Assembly: GCF_029761915.1 (NCBI RefSeq)
Contig: NZ_CP121695.1
Location: forward strand, 8,461,501 to 8,525,500
Source: Bradyrhizobium sp. CB1650
GTDB lineage: Bacteria; Pseudomonadota; Alphaproteobacteria; Rhizobiales; Xanthobacteraceae
DNA: 64,000 bases
Direction: 5' to 3'
Every line of letters begins with the position of its first letter. The first letter of the stretch is position 1. Made by a program: the position numbers and the translations under genes. Shown one piece after another: positions 46,687 through 55,407 of the stretch. The notes below the pieces were generated by a model. That model searched no databases. It was given only the letters and a program-made list of their open reading frames with translations, and was not told the origin of the DNA.

Positions 46687-49568
46687 CCCTGCCTCGATTC
46701 CGCATCATCATCGCGCCAGCGCGCCAGATAGGTCGTGCGCGGCCGCGTTCCCAGCTCTTCGAGCAGCACGTAGTGCCGACGGTCGCGCTTCAGCAGCGAA
46801 ACCTCCGAATTCGGATCGTTGATGTCGCCAAATACGATCGCCTTGGTTGGACAGGCCTGCTGACAGGCGGTGACCACCTCGCCGTCACGCAGCGGTCGGT
46901 TCTCCTTATCCGCGGCGACGTGCGCGGCTTCGATGCGCTGTGTGCAATAGGTGCATTTCTCCATGACACCGCGCGAGCGCACGCTCACGTCAGGATTGTC
47001 GGCGGCGTGCTCCGATGAATCGGCCGGAGCGCGATAGTCGTAGAAATTGAAGCGCCGCACCTTGTAGGGACAATAGCTGGAGCAGGTGCGCGTCCCGATG
47101 CAGCGGTTATAGACCATCTGGTTGACACCCTCGGGACTGTGCGTCGTGGCGTGCACCGGGCAGCCCATTTCGCAGGGCGCGTCCTCGCAATGCATGCAGG
47201 GCACCGGCTCAAAGAAGCTGCGCGGCTGGGCGATGTCCCCGGTATAGTAACGCGCGATCCGCAGCCAGTGCATCTCGCGGCCGGCCCTGACCTGATCCGC
47301 CCCGACTACGGGAACGTTGTTCTCGGCCGTGCAGGCCGCCACGCAGGCGTTGCAGCCGATGCAACTATCGAGATCGATCACCATGCCCCAGGCGTTCTTC
47401 GATTTCGGCCAGGGGGCGTAAAGGCTCGCCTGATCGGGCGATGCGCGCTCTGCCTGACCTGGGCTGACCTCGCGGACGAGATCAAATCCTTCCAGGCGGT
47501 GATGCAGCTGGGTCACCGCGAGATCTTCATTGGTCTCGAGCTTGCGGAGACTTCCACGCGTCAGCCATGGCGCGGCGCCGGGTTGCACGCGATAGGCATC
47601 GTAACCGAGATCATTGCCGACTCGCCCGGCCCGGGTCCTTCCATAACCAAGAAAGAGCGCGACCGTATTGTCGGCCTGGCCTGGCGTGATCCAGAGTGGC
47701 CCACTCACACGCCGCTCACCGATCGTGACTTCGACATGATCGCCATTGCTGGCAGCGAGACGCTTTGCCAGCGCCGGACTCACAGCAATCACATTGCTCC
47801 AGGTGACGGTCGTCAGCGTCTTCGGAAGCTCCTGGAGCCAGCCGACATTGGCGAACTGGCCGTCCCAGACGGTCGGGTCCGGCCGAAACACGATGTCGAG
47901 ATCCCCGGTCGTATTTGACGGCGCGGTCGTGTTGCTCGTGGGCGAGGCCGTGATGAACGACGCGGCGCCCTCGATGAACCCGTCATGCAGCGCTTGCTTC
48001 CAGCGCGCCTCGAATGCGTCGCCAAAGCTCGCCTGCCAGGTCTCGCGAACGGCCGCATCCGCGGCCGTATTGATCTCTCCGAGCAACATCGCGACGATCT
48101 GGTGCACCGTCCTTACATCGTAGAACGGCGAGATCACCGGCTGAAGGATGGTCGCAGTGCCGTCGACGGCGCGCGCGTCGCTCCAGCTCTCCAGCGCATG
48201 CGCAAGGGGCAGCTGCCATTCACAGAGCACGCCGGTCTCATCCCGCTGCTGGCCGAGATGAATGGAGGAGCGGACGCTCTTGATGGCCTCGCCGACGCCG
48301 AGCTCACCGGGCGCGCCATAGGCAGGATTGCCGTCGAAGACGACAAGCGAACTCACCCGCCCGTCGTTGATATCCGACACGAGCTCGGCCAGTGTCCCCG
48401 CATTCGATGGTCCCGAGATCGGCGCCGTCAGCTTGTGCGTCTGGCCGGCATTCCCGAGCTGTTGATTGATCCTGGCCACCCAAAGGCCGGCGGCTGCACC
48501 GCCGCTCAGACCCGAGACAATGAGAGACCGCCCTGGCCGGCTCTTGCAGGCCGCTGCGGCAAGCGCGATCCAACGGTTCTCGGCATCCGTCAATTCTGGC
48601 CGGGATGCGCCCACGACGCCGACGGCGCTGGCAAGCGCCTCAGCGAGCGCGGGCATGCGACGCGCGTCAGCGATCAAGCGCCGAGCGGCTAGTGCGCCCG
48701 TCGCGGAGGGTACGCTTTCCGCCATGAGCAATTGATTACCCGGCCGATCCGTAAACCGTCGTCGCGACTGCGACCATCCCAGCGCATTGCGCAGCTGGTC
48801 AGGTCCAGGTCCCAGAAAATCATCATCGAGGCTGATAACGAGGTCCGCCTCTCCAAGCACATAGTGCTGACTTGCCGCCTGGCCGTATACCGCGGCGTTG
48901 ATTTGCCGCCTCGCACCGACGCCCGCTGCCGAATGCATATGAAGGCGCGCCTTGGGAAGCTGCTTCAGGAAAGCATCAATCTGCCGCAACAGCGTCGGCG
49001 ACGTGGTGGGCCCGAGCAGCAGCCGCACGCCCTCGCCCCGATCCGCCCGCCAGCCCTCGCGCATGGTGCCGATAGCGGCCCCCGCATCGGCCCAGCTCAC
49101 TGGCTCGCCATGCCGGCTCGGCGCGGCCGCGCGGTCGGGATCATAGAGCTGCAGTACCGCGCCCTGCATAAAGACGTCGCTGCGGCCTTGCGTGGCCGGA
49201 TGACCTGGATTGCCGTCGAGCTTGGTCGGGCGCCCCGCATGAACAGTGGCGATCACGGGTTGCGCATAGCCGTCGAGCAGAACCGCGGTGGCATAGTAGC
49301 GCGGCAGCCCCATCGTCTCGCTCGCAGGCTGGTCGACATAGGGCAACGCCGCGACGAATGAGCTCTTCTCGCAGCCGGTCAGACCCGCCAGTGCGAAAGA
49401 TGCGCCCATCAGCTTCAGGAATTCGCGGCGTGCAGTCTTGGAGAATTCCTGGACCGCTGGGTATTCCGCGTCGATGTAGGCCTGAAACCGCGGATCGTCC
49501 GAGAGCTCCTCGACGCCTGCCCAGACGCGCGGCCCGCCTGTCGATCGATGGTCGATGCGGTGCTTCAT
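46683..49568 (-). CDS. actB: Alternative complex III iron-sulfur subunit ActB (961 aa)
   Basis: Fusion of a molybdopterin-oxidoreductase-like domain (about residues 50-690, cofactor-free in known ACIII) and a four-cluster ferredoxin domain. Signal: RREFLKLMGASFALAGLTGC, Tat-like with a Cys after the hydrophobic part. Clusters: CIGCNACVAACTAENNVP, CMHCEDAPCEMGCPVHATTH, CIGTRTCSSYCPYKVRRFN, CTYCTQRIEAA and ACQQACPTKAIVFGD. Known relatives bind three [4Fe-4S] and one [3Fe-4S]. Start at 49568 overlaps the actA stop (ATGA). Confidence 0.93.
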   Translation of the reverse strand: MKHRIDHRSTGGPRVWAGVEELSDDPRFQAYIDAEYPAVQEFSKTARREFLKLMGASFALAGLTGCEKSSFVAALPYVDQPASETMGLPRYYATAVLLDGYAQPVIATVHAGRPTKLDGNPGHPATQGRSDVFMQGAVLQLYDPDRAAAPSRHGEPVSWADAGAAIGTMREGWRADRGEGVRLLLGPTTSPTLLRQIDAFLKQLPKARLHMHSAAGVGARRQINAAVYGQAASQHYVLGEADLVISLDDDFLGPGPDQLRNALGWSQSRRRFTDRPGNQLLMAESVPSATGALAARRLIADARRMPALAEALASAVGVVGASRPELTDAENRWIALAAAACKSRPGRSLIVSGLSGGAAAGLWVARINQQLGNAGQTHKLTAPISGPSNAGTLAELVSDINDGRVSSLVVFDGNPAYGAPGELGVGEAIKSVRSSIHLGQQRDETGVLCEWQLPLAHALESWSDARAVDGTATILQPVISPFYDVRTVHQIVAMLLGEINTAADAAVRETWQASFGDAFEARWKQALHDGFIEGAASFITASPTSNTTAPSNTTGDLDIVFRPDPTVWDGQFANVGWLQELPKTLTTVTWSNVIAVSPALAKRLAASNGDHVEVTIGERRVSGPLWITPGQADNTVALFLGYGRTRAGRVGNDLGYDAYRVQPGAAPWLTRGSLRKLETNEDLAVTQLHHRLEGFDLVREVSPGQAERASPDQASLYAPWPKSKNAWGMVIDLDSCIGCNACVAACTAENNVPVVGADQVRAGREMHWLRIARYYTGDIAQPRSFFEPVPCMHCEDAPCEMGCPVHATTHSPEGVNQMVYNRCIGTRTCSSYCPYKVRRFNFYDYRAPADSSEHAADNPDVSVRSRGVMEKCTYCTQRIEAAHVAADKENRPLRDGEVVTACQQACPTKAIVFGDINDPNSEVSLLKRDRRHYVLLEELGTRPRTTYLARWRDDDAESRQG

Positions 49569-50221
49569 CGGTGACACACGTAGCAATGCGTGAGCTCGCC
49601 GAAGCGAATACCTTCATGGGCGGCGATCGCCTCGCCTTCCTTGCGTGCATCCGGTGACGGCTTCCACGTCATGTCGGTGATGTGGTCCCGCGGACGCAGA
49701 TACGGCGCGGGATCGCGATGGCAATCGAGGCAGAACTCCATCGTGAACGCCTTCGCCCGATAGGTCAGCGCCATCTGGTCGATGCGGCCGTGGCAGGTTT
49801 CGCAGCCGACGCCCTTGGCGATATGAATGTCGTGACGGAAGAACACGTAGTCGGGAAGCTTTGCGACCCGCGTCCATTGGATCGGCGTGTTGTCGGCGAG
49901 GCTTCGCCGCACTGGCTCGAGCATCGACGCGCTGGTCCAGATTTCCGAGTGGCATGTCATACAGGTCTCGGTCGGTGGGAGGCCTGCCTGCGGCCCAGCC
50001 TCAACATTGCTGTGGCAATAGCGACAGTCGATACCCAGTTCCCCGGCATGATGGCGATGACTGAACGGCACGGGCTGGTGCGGGCGAATGTCGGTGTCCG
50101 TCATGTACGCCGAGTGCGCAAAGCCCACGACCGCAACAGCGCCGCCGCCGGCCAGCGACAGGCCGCCGATCAGAAACAGGCGTAACCAGGTGTCCGCCAC
50201 AGAGGAGAATATTTGGACCAT
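49565..50221 (-). CDS. actA: Alternative complex III pentaheme cytochrome ActA
   Basis: First gene of the act operon (218 aa). One N-terminal helix (WLRLFLIGGLSLAGGGAVAV) anchors five hemes: CRYCH, CMTCH, CETCH, CLDCH and CYVCH. HQPVPFSHRHHAGELGIDC is a typical axial-ligand region. The ATG at 50221 (MVQIFSSVADTW) is the conserved start; the longer frame crosses the promoter. Carries electrons in the periplasmic part of ACIII. Confidence 0.92.
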   Translation of the reverse strand: MVQIFSSVADTWLRLFLIGGLSLAGGGAVAVVGFAHSAYMTDTDIRPHQPVPFSHRHHAGELGIDCRYCHSNVEAGPQAGLPPTETCMTCHSEIWTSASMLEPVRRSLADNTPIQWTRVAKLPDYVFFRHDIHIAKGVGCETCHGRIDQMALTYRAKAFTMEFCLDCHRDPAPYLRPRDHITDMTWKPSPDARKEGEAIAAHEGIRFGELTHCYVCHR

Positions 50222-50256
50222 TCTCGCTGCGACCCGATGGCGAGCTGTCGGTCGAC

Positions 50257-50281
50257 AATCTTGCCGTCGTGCGTTGGTTCC
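50257..50281 (-). promoter_or_regulatory. Near-consensus EcfG-type promoter of act
   Basis: Minus strand GGAAC (50281-50277), 17 nt, ATT (50259-50257), about 36 nt before actA. Its -35 forms one arm of the palindrome GTTCCTA-ATG-TAGGAAC (50277-50293). Confidence 0.45.
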
Positions 50282-50288
50282 TAATGTA

Positions 50289-50313
50289 GGAACGCTATCG
50301 CCGACACGGCATT
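50289..50313 (+). promoter_or_regulatory. Near-consensus EcfG-type promoter of cox
   Basis: GGAAC (50289-50293), 17 nt, ATT (50311-50313), 27 nt before the ATG at 50340. The other arm of the shared 17-bp palindrome. Confidence 0.45.
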
Positions 50314-50339
50314 GTCCTGCCGCGATCGAGGACAGCACC

Positions 50340-50693
50340 ATGGCGGACGGCAAACGCTTCGACTACGAGCGGTCGGACGTCGGACTCCGCCTCGTCGGCT
50401 GGCTTGCGGGAGGCCTTGCGACTTTCGTCGCAGTCACGCCGCTCCTATTGCCGCTCATGTTTCCGCAATCGACGAAGCGCATCACGCCCGCTAGCCGACC
50501 CGCGCTGAGCTCAAATGCGCCAGCCCTCGAGGTCGCCCCTCGGGATACGCTGCGGAAGTCACGACAAGGTGACGAGCAGATCACGCGCGGTTACGGCTGG
50601 GCCGATCGCAATCGGGGAGAAGTCCGCATCCCGATTGACCGCGCGGTCGAGATCCTCCTGCACAAGGGGTTGCCCGGGTGGCCATCTCCATGA
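50340..50693 (+). CDS. Small membrane protein leading the cox operon (117 aa)
   Basis: Unknown protein with one membrane helix (LRLVGWLAGGLATFVAVTPL) after a charged head MADGKRFDYERSDVG. The rest is hydrophilic, with ITRGYGWADRNRGEVRIPID and a predicted helix DRAVEILLHKGLPG. Twenty-six nt before coxB. Similar head-anchored proteins accompany terminal oxidases and may help assembly (inference). Confidence 0.65.
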   Translation: MADGKRFDYERSDVGLRLVGWLAGGLATFVAVTPLLLPLMFPQSTKRITPASRPALSSNAPALEVAPRDTLRKSRQGDEQITRGYGWADRNRGEVRIPIDRAVEILLHKGLPGWPSP

Positions 50694-50719
50694 GCTGGCG
50701 CCGGACGAGGCTGTCGTAA

Positions 50720-51661
50720 ATGTGGCGCCAGTGGATTCCGTTCTGGCAACCCGGGCTCTCGCCGCATAGCGGCGATGTCGATCTGCTGTTCGCCGGTCTA
50801 TTGATTGCAAGCGCGCTGGTGCTCGGGCTGTTGTTCCTTCTCCTGACGCTGTTTTGCGTGCGCTATCGCGCGGACAACCAGGCCGACCGCGACGACCGCG
50901 TCGCCAAGAGCTGGCATTGGGAGGTCGGTTGGACCGCCGCCTCGTTCGTCTGCTTCCTCGGCCTTTTCGTCTGGGGGGCCAGCGTCTATTTCCAGATCTA
51001 CAAGACGCCGGCGGACGAGCATGACGTATTCGTCGTCGCCAAGCAGTGGATGTGGAAGACGCAGCATCCCGGCGGCCAGTCGGAAATCGACGCGCTGCAT
51101 ATTCCGGTCAAACGATCCGTACGCCTCGTGATGGCGTCGCAGGATGTCATTCACAGTTTCTTCATCCCCGCCCTTCGGCTCAAGCATGATGTGGTTCCCG
51201 GCCGCTACCAGGACCTTGAGATCGAGGTGGATAGACCCGGCCACTATCACCTGTTCTGCGCGGAATATTGCGGGACGGATCACGCCGGCATGATCGGCGA
51301 GATCGTGGCGATGGAGCCGGCCGATTTTTCCAACTGGCTGACGCAGCAGGCCCCATCGAGTCCACTTGCGGATGAAGGTGGCGTCCTGTTTCGCGAGCTC
51401 GGCTGTAGCGGCTGCCATGGCAATGGCAGCAAGGTCCGTGCACCACCGCTGGAAGGATTATACGGAAAGCCCGTGCCGCTGTCCGACGGCACCAGCGTGA
51501 TCGCGGATGACAAGTACATCCGGGATTCCATCCTGCTACCGCGCAGCCAGGTGGTCGCAAGCTATCAGCCGCTGATGCCCTCGTTCGCGGGCAAGATCAG
51601 CGAGGACCAGCTGTTGCGGCTCGTGATCTACATCAAATCGCTCGCAGGGCACCCATCATGA
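50720..51661 (+). CDS. coxB: Cytochrome c oxidase subunit II with fused heme c (caa3 type)
   Basis: Two N-terminal helices ([20 protein letters not shown] and [20 protein letters not shown]), a cupredoxin domain with the CuA site [12 protein letters not shown] and His in SQDVIHSFF, then a C-terminal cytochrome c ([13 protein letters not shown]) with axial Met in [10 protein letters not shown]. The fused heme marks a caa3 oxidase that takes electrons directly. Stop overlaps coxA start (ATGA). 313 aa. Confidence 0.93.
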   Translation: MWRQWIPFWQPGLSPHSGDVDLLFAGLLIASALVLGLLFLLLTLFCVRYRADNQADRDDRVAKSWHWEVGWTAASFVCFLGLFVWGASVYFQIYKTPADEHDVFVVAKQWMWKTQHPGGQSEIDALHIPVKRSVRLVMASQDVIHSFFIPALRLKHDVVPGRYQDLEIEVDRPGHYHLFCAEYCGTDHAGMIGEIVAMEPADFSNWLTQQAPSSPLADEGGVLFRELGCSGCHGNGSKVRAPPLEGLYGKPVPLSDGTSVIADDKYIRDSILLPRSQVVASYQPLMPSFAGKISEDQLLRLVIYIKSLAGHPS

Positions 51662-53265
51662 GCGACAAGAACTATCTCACGACCGATTACACGCTGAAGT
51701 CATGGTTCCTGACGACGGATCACAAGCGGATCGCGATCCTCTATTTCGCGAGTCTGATTTTCTTTTTCTTCATCGGCGGCGCCGCTGCCACTGCGATCCG
51801 GATCGAGCTCGCAACCCCGCAAGCCGATCTCGTAAGCTCGGATGTCTACAACCGCCTGTTCACCATGCATGGCATCATCATGGTGTGGTTCTTCCTCATC
51901 CCCTCCATTCCCAACACGCTCGGCAATTTCATTGTCCCGCTGATGATTGGCGCACGCGACCTTGCCTTCCCCCGGCTCAATCTGATGAGCTGGTACATTT
52001 TCATGCTGGGCGGCTGTACCACACTGTTTGCCATTGTTGCCGGCGGCGTCGATACCGGCTGGACCTTCTACACGCCCTTCTCGACGCTTTACTCCAACAG
52101 CTACGTGATCGTCGCGGCCGCAGGCGTCTTCATTGCCGGCTTCTCGTCGATCCTGACCGGGCTCAATTTCATCGTCACCATCCATCGCCTGCGCGCGCCA
52201 GGGCTGACCTGGTATCGCCTGCCGCTGTTCCTGTGGTCGCTCTACGCGACGTCAGTCATCCTGGTGCTGGCGACACCGGTGCTCGCAATCACCCTGCTCC
52301 TGATCGCGACGGAACGCTTCTTCGGCGTCGGCATTTTCGATCCCGGGATCGGCGGTGATCCGCTGCTGTTCCAGCATTTGTTCTGGTTCTACTCGCATCC
52401 CGCGGTATACATCATGATCCTGCCGGGCATGGGTGTGATCAACGAGCTGATCTCCTGCTACTCGCGAAAACAGGTGTTCGGCTACAAGTTCGTGGCCTGG
52501 GCGAGTCTCGCCATTGCCGCGATCGGCTTCCTGGTTTGGGGCCACCACATGTTCGTCAGCGGCCAATCGCTGATCGCAAGCCTCGTCTTTTCCTTCATGA
52601 GCTTCATCGTCGCGGTGCCCTCTGCCATCAAGGTGTTCAACTGGACCGCGACCCTGCACAAGGGCTCGATCCATTTCGATGCTCCCATGCTCTATGCACT
52701 GGCGTTCATCGGCCTGTTCACGATCGGCGGCCTCACAGGCCTCTTCCTTGCCTGTCTCGCCTTCGATGTGCACGCGACCGACACCTATTTCGTAGTGGCC
52801 CACTTCCACTACATCATGGTCGGCGGCATGGTGACCGCCTATTTCGGCGGGCTGCACTATTGGTGGCCGAAGATCACCGGTCGGCTCTATTCGGAATATT
52901 GGGCGCGCACCGCCGCAGTCCTGATCTTCTTTGGCTTCAATCTGACGTTCTTCCCGCAGTTCATTCTCGGGGCGGAAGGCATGCCGCGGCGCTATCATGT
53001 CTATCCACCGGAGTTTCAGGTCTGGAATGTGCTGTCATCCGGCGGCGCCGCGATCCTCGCCGTCGCCTATCTGATGCCGCTGTTCTACCTCGGCTATTCC
53101 GCATTCTTTGGTCGCCGCGCGACGGCGAATCCATGGAACGCTCCCGGGCTCGAGTGGCAGACGTCCTCGCCGCCCCCGGAGTTCAACTTCACCACACAGC
53201 CCGTGGTGACGCGCGCGCCCTATCAATACAACGAGGACTTTCAGGCGGAGCCGCAAAATGCCTGA
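51658..53265 (+). CDS. coxA: Cytochrome c oxidase subunit I, A2-type
   Basis: Catalytic heme-copper subunit (535 aa, 12 helices). Low-spin heme ligand in [11 protein letters not shown]; CuB and the cross-linked Tyr in [17 protein letters not shown]; CuB histidines in WGHHMFVSG; heme ligands in HFHYIMVGG. The YSHPAV motif replaces the HPEV glutamate and defines the A2 subgroup found in Thermus and Rhodothermus caa3 oxidases. Pumps protons while reducing oxygen. Overlaps coxB (4 nt) and coxC (8 nt). Confidence 0.95.
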   Translation: MSDKNYLTTDYTLKSWFLTTDHKRIAILYFASLIFFFFIGGAAATAIRIELATPQADLVSSDVYNRLFTMHGIIMVWFFLIPSIPNTLGNFIVPLMIGARDLAFPRLNLMSWYIFMLGGCTTLFAIVAGGVDTGWTFYTPFSTLYSNSYVIVAAAGVFIAGFSSILTGLNFIVTIHRLRAPGLTWYRLPLFLWSLYATSVILVLATPVLAITLLLIATERFFGVGIFDPGIGGDPLLFQHLFWFYSHPAVYIMILPGMGVINELISCYSRKQVFGYKFVAWASLAIAAIGFLVWGHHMFVSGQSLIASLVFSFMSFIVAVPSAIKVFNWTATLHKGSIHFDAPMLYALAFIGLFTIGGLTGLFLACLAFDVHATDTYFVVAHFHYIMVGGMVTAYFGGLHYWWPKITGRLYSEYWARTAAVLIFFGFNLTFFPQFILGAEGMPRRYHVYPPEFQVWNVLSSGGAAILAVAYLMPLFYLGYSAFFGRRATANPWNAPGLEWQTSSPPPEFNFTTQPVVTRAPYQYNEDFQAEPQNA

Positions 53266-53902
53266 AAGCTCCGCCTTCGCACCGCAATTCGCTTCAATAC
53301 CTCACCGCGACCACACCGCCGAACTCGGCATGTGGGTGTTCATCGCCACGGAAGTGCTCCTGTTCGGCGGCCTGATCCTGGCCTATTTCGTTTACCGGCA
53401 CGTGTTCCCGCAGGGCTTCGCCGAAGGTAGTCGGCACACTGAGATTGTGATCGGAACGGCCAACACGGCCGTGCTCTTGACCTCAAGCTTTTTGGTCGCG
53501 TGGGCGGTCGAGATCTTCTCGCCTGACACCGTCAGGATCGTCACATGGCTGCTCGTGGGTGCGGCTTGCCTTGGGCTCGTCTTCATTGCGCTCAAGGGGA
53601 TCGAGTACAGCAAGGAATATGACGAGCACCTCGTCCCGGGCATCGACTTTCAGTTCGCTGGACCGCTGGCCCATGGCGTCCAGCTCTTCTTCGTCTTCTA
53701 CTTCATCGCGACCGCGATCCACGCCCTGCACATGCTGATCGGGATCTGCCTGCTGATCACGCTTGCAGTCATTTGCCGGAAGGCACCGACGACGCGGCAT
53801 CATACGGCGCTGCACAGCGCTGCGCTGTACTGGCACTTCGTCGACGTGGTCTGGATATTCCTGTTCGCGCTGATCTACCTGCCCGGACGGTCCTCATCAT
53901 GA
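53258..53902 (+). CDS. coxC: Cytochrome c oxidase subunit III
   Basis: Membrane subunit (214 aa, about five helices): [20 protein letters not shown] start, then [36 protein letters not shown] and [20 protein letters not shown]. The E of KEYDEH and HFVDVVW are conserved in the family. Shorter than mitochondrial-type subunits, as expected here. Overlaps coxA and coxD. Confidence 0.92.
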   Translation: MPESSAFAPQFASIPHRDHTAELGMWVFIATEVLLFGGLILAYFVYRHVFPQGFAEGSRHTEIVIGTANTAVLLTSSFLVAWAVEIFSPDTVRIVTWLLVGAACLGLVFIALKGIEYSKEYDEHLVPGIDFQFAGPLAHGVQLFFVFYFIATAIHALHMLIGICLLITLAVICRKAPTTRHHTALHSAALYWHFVDVVWIFLFALIYLPGRSSS

Positions 53903-54174
53903 CGCAATGGCGGCCCCCACTTCCCCTCATTGCAGCCTGGCTTGGCCTGCTGGCCTTGCTGGCACTGACCGTAACTCTCGCTTACGTGCCGCTCGGAGCC
54001 GGCAATGCCGTCGTGGCCCTGAGCATCGGCACCATCAAAGCAGGCCTCGTCGCCGCCATCTTCATGGAGCTGCGACATCGGAGCGGCCTCACGCTCGTTT
54101 TCGCGGGCGCCGGGCTGTTCTGGCTCGGGATCCTTCTCTGGCTTGGCCTGATGGATTTCATGACCAGGACGTAA
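53899..54174 (+). CDS. coxD: Cytochrome c oxidase subunit IV (91 aa)
   Basis: Three short membrane helices (LIAAWLGLLALLALTVTLAY, AVVALSIGTIKAGLVAAIFM, LVFAGAGLFWLGILLWLGL) with the HRSGLT loop, typical of prokaryotic COX4-type small subunits. Starts in an ATGA overlap with coxC. Ends 4 nt from the convergent cytochrome c gene, with no terminator between. Confidence 0.82.
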   Translation: MTQWRPPLPLIAAWLGLLALLALTVTLAYVPLGAGNAVVALSIGTIKAGLVAAIFMELRHRSGLTLVFAGAGLFWLGILLWLGLMDFMTRT

Positions 54175-54177
54175 GGC

Positions 54178-55407
54178 CTAGTCGGTCCTGGCATCGAGCC
54201 GCGCGCGCTCCTTCCTGACGTCGTTCTCGCTGACCGGCGGCGCCTTGCCCCAATGATTGCGGACATAGGTCGCGACCGCAGCCACCTGCGCATCGTTCAA
54301 TTGCCAGCCGAAGGCGGGCATGGCCGGACCGGTCGGTTCCCGGTCGGTCGCAACACTTTGTGCGCCCTGGAGGATCACCCGCAGCACGGTCGTGGGATCC
54401 TTCGTGTTGACGGTGGCGGCCTCCGCCAGATTTGGGATGAGATTGGGAACGCCCGTCCCATCCGACTTGTGGCAAGCCGAACAGAGATCTTGGTAGATCG
54501 CGCCGCCCGCTGTCAGCACCTTGGCATCGACCGAGCTATCGGCCGCGGGCCTCGGTCCCGACACATCCTTCAAATAGGCTGCCATCGCCTTGACGTCGTC
54601 GTCGCTCAGCTTCGACGTCGAGAGCTCGACCACCTCACCCATCAGGCCAGCCGCGGCGGCAAAGCGGTTATGGCCGGTCTTGAGATATTGCGCGACGTCG
54701 TCGGCTGACCATTGCGCGAGCGGCCCCTGCCCGCTGGTGATGTCGGGCGCAACCCAGCCCTGGAGCGTATATCCCTGCAGAGGCTTTGAGGATTCATCTC
54801 CTCCCAAGAACGACTTGGGCGTGTGACAGGCGCCACAATGTCCGGGACCCTGGACCAGATAGGCACCGCGGTTCCATTCCTTCGACTTCGATGGCTCGTC
54901 CTTGAATGTACCGGGCGTGAAGTAGAGCTTGTCCCAGACCGTCATCGCCGTCCGCTGGTTTAGCGGGAACGGCAGTTGGTTCGCTGTCACGGGCTTGTGG
55001 ACCGGCTCGACCGTCGAGAGGTAGGCACGGATGTCCTTGACATCCTCCCGCGTCATCCGCGCGAAGTAGGGAAACGGCATCGCCGGGTAAAGCCGCTTTC
55101 CGTCGCGTCGGCGCCCGTTGCGAACGGCCGCGTCGAATTCCTCGTCGCTCCACGCCCCGATCCCGGTCTCGCGATCCGGCGTGATGTTGGGGGCGACCAG
55201 CACGCCGAACGGCGTCTCGATCGGCCTGCCGCCACCGAACGGTTGTGCGCTGCCGGGGACGGTATGGCAGCTTCCGCAATCTGCGGCGTCCGCGAGATAG
55301 CGCCCGCGCGCGACGGAGGCGAAATCCTGCAAGCTCGCACTCGTGGCCTTGCTCGCGCCGGCAGCAAGCGCGAGTGCGGCCAATGCGAGCTTCGCGGATC
55401 TACGCAT
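54178..55407 (-). CDS. Triheme cytochrome c, gluconate-dehydrogenase type (409 aa)
   Basis: Signal peptide SAKLALAALALAAGASKATS; three heme sites: CGSCHTVPG, CGACHTPKS and CSACHKSDG, each followed by a class-I cytochrome domain. This is the electron-transfer subunit of membrane-bound sugar and sugar-acid dehydrogenases; it hands electrons to quinone. Its start overlaps the flavoprotein stop by 8 nt. Substrate cannot be told from this subunit. Confidence 0.88.
   Translation of the reverse strand: MRRSAKLALAALALAAGASKATSASLQDFASVARGRYLADAADCGSCHTVPGSAQPFGGGRPIETPFGVLVAPNITPDRETGIGAWSDEEFDAAVRNGRRRDGKRLYPAMPFPYFARMTREDVKDIRAYLSTVEPVHKPVTANQLPFPLNQRTAMTVWDKLYFTPGTFKDEPSKSKEWNRGAYLVQGPGHCGACHTPKSFLGGDESSKPLQGYTLQGWVAPDITSGQGPLAQWSADDVAQYLKTGHNRFAAAAGLMGEVVELSTSKLSDDDVKAMAAYLKDVSGPRPAADSSVDAKVLTAGGAIYQDLCSACHKSDGTGVPNLIPNLAEAATVNTKDPTTVLRVILQGAQSVATDREPTGPAMPAFGWQLNDAQVAAVATYVRNHWGKAPPVSENDVRKERARLDARTD

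Noticed and set aside
45821..46711. 296-codon minus-strand frame overlapping actC
   Set aside because: It is an out-of-frame shadow on the same strand as actC, rich in R, H and G, without membrane segments.
52252..52998. 248-codon minus-strand frame within coxA
   Set aside because: Composition mirrors coxA codon bias; coxA is unmistakable on the plus strand.
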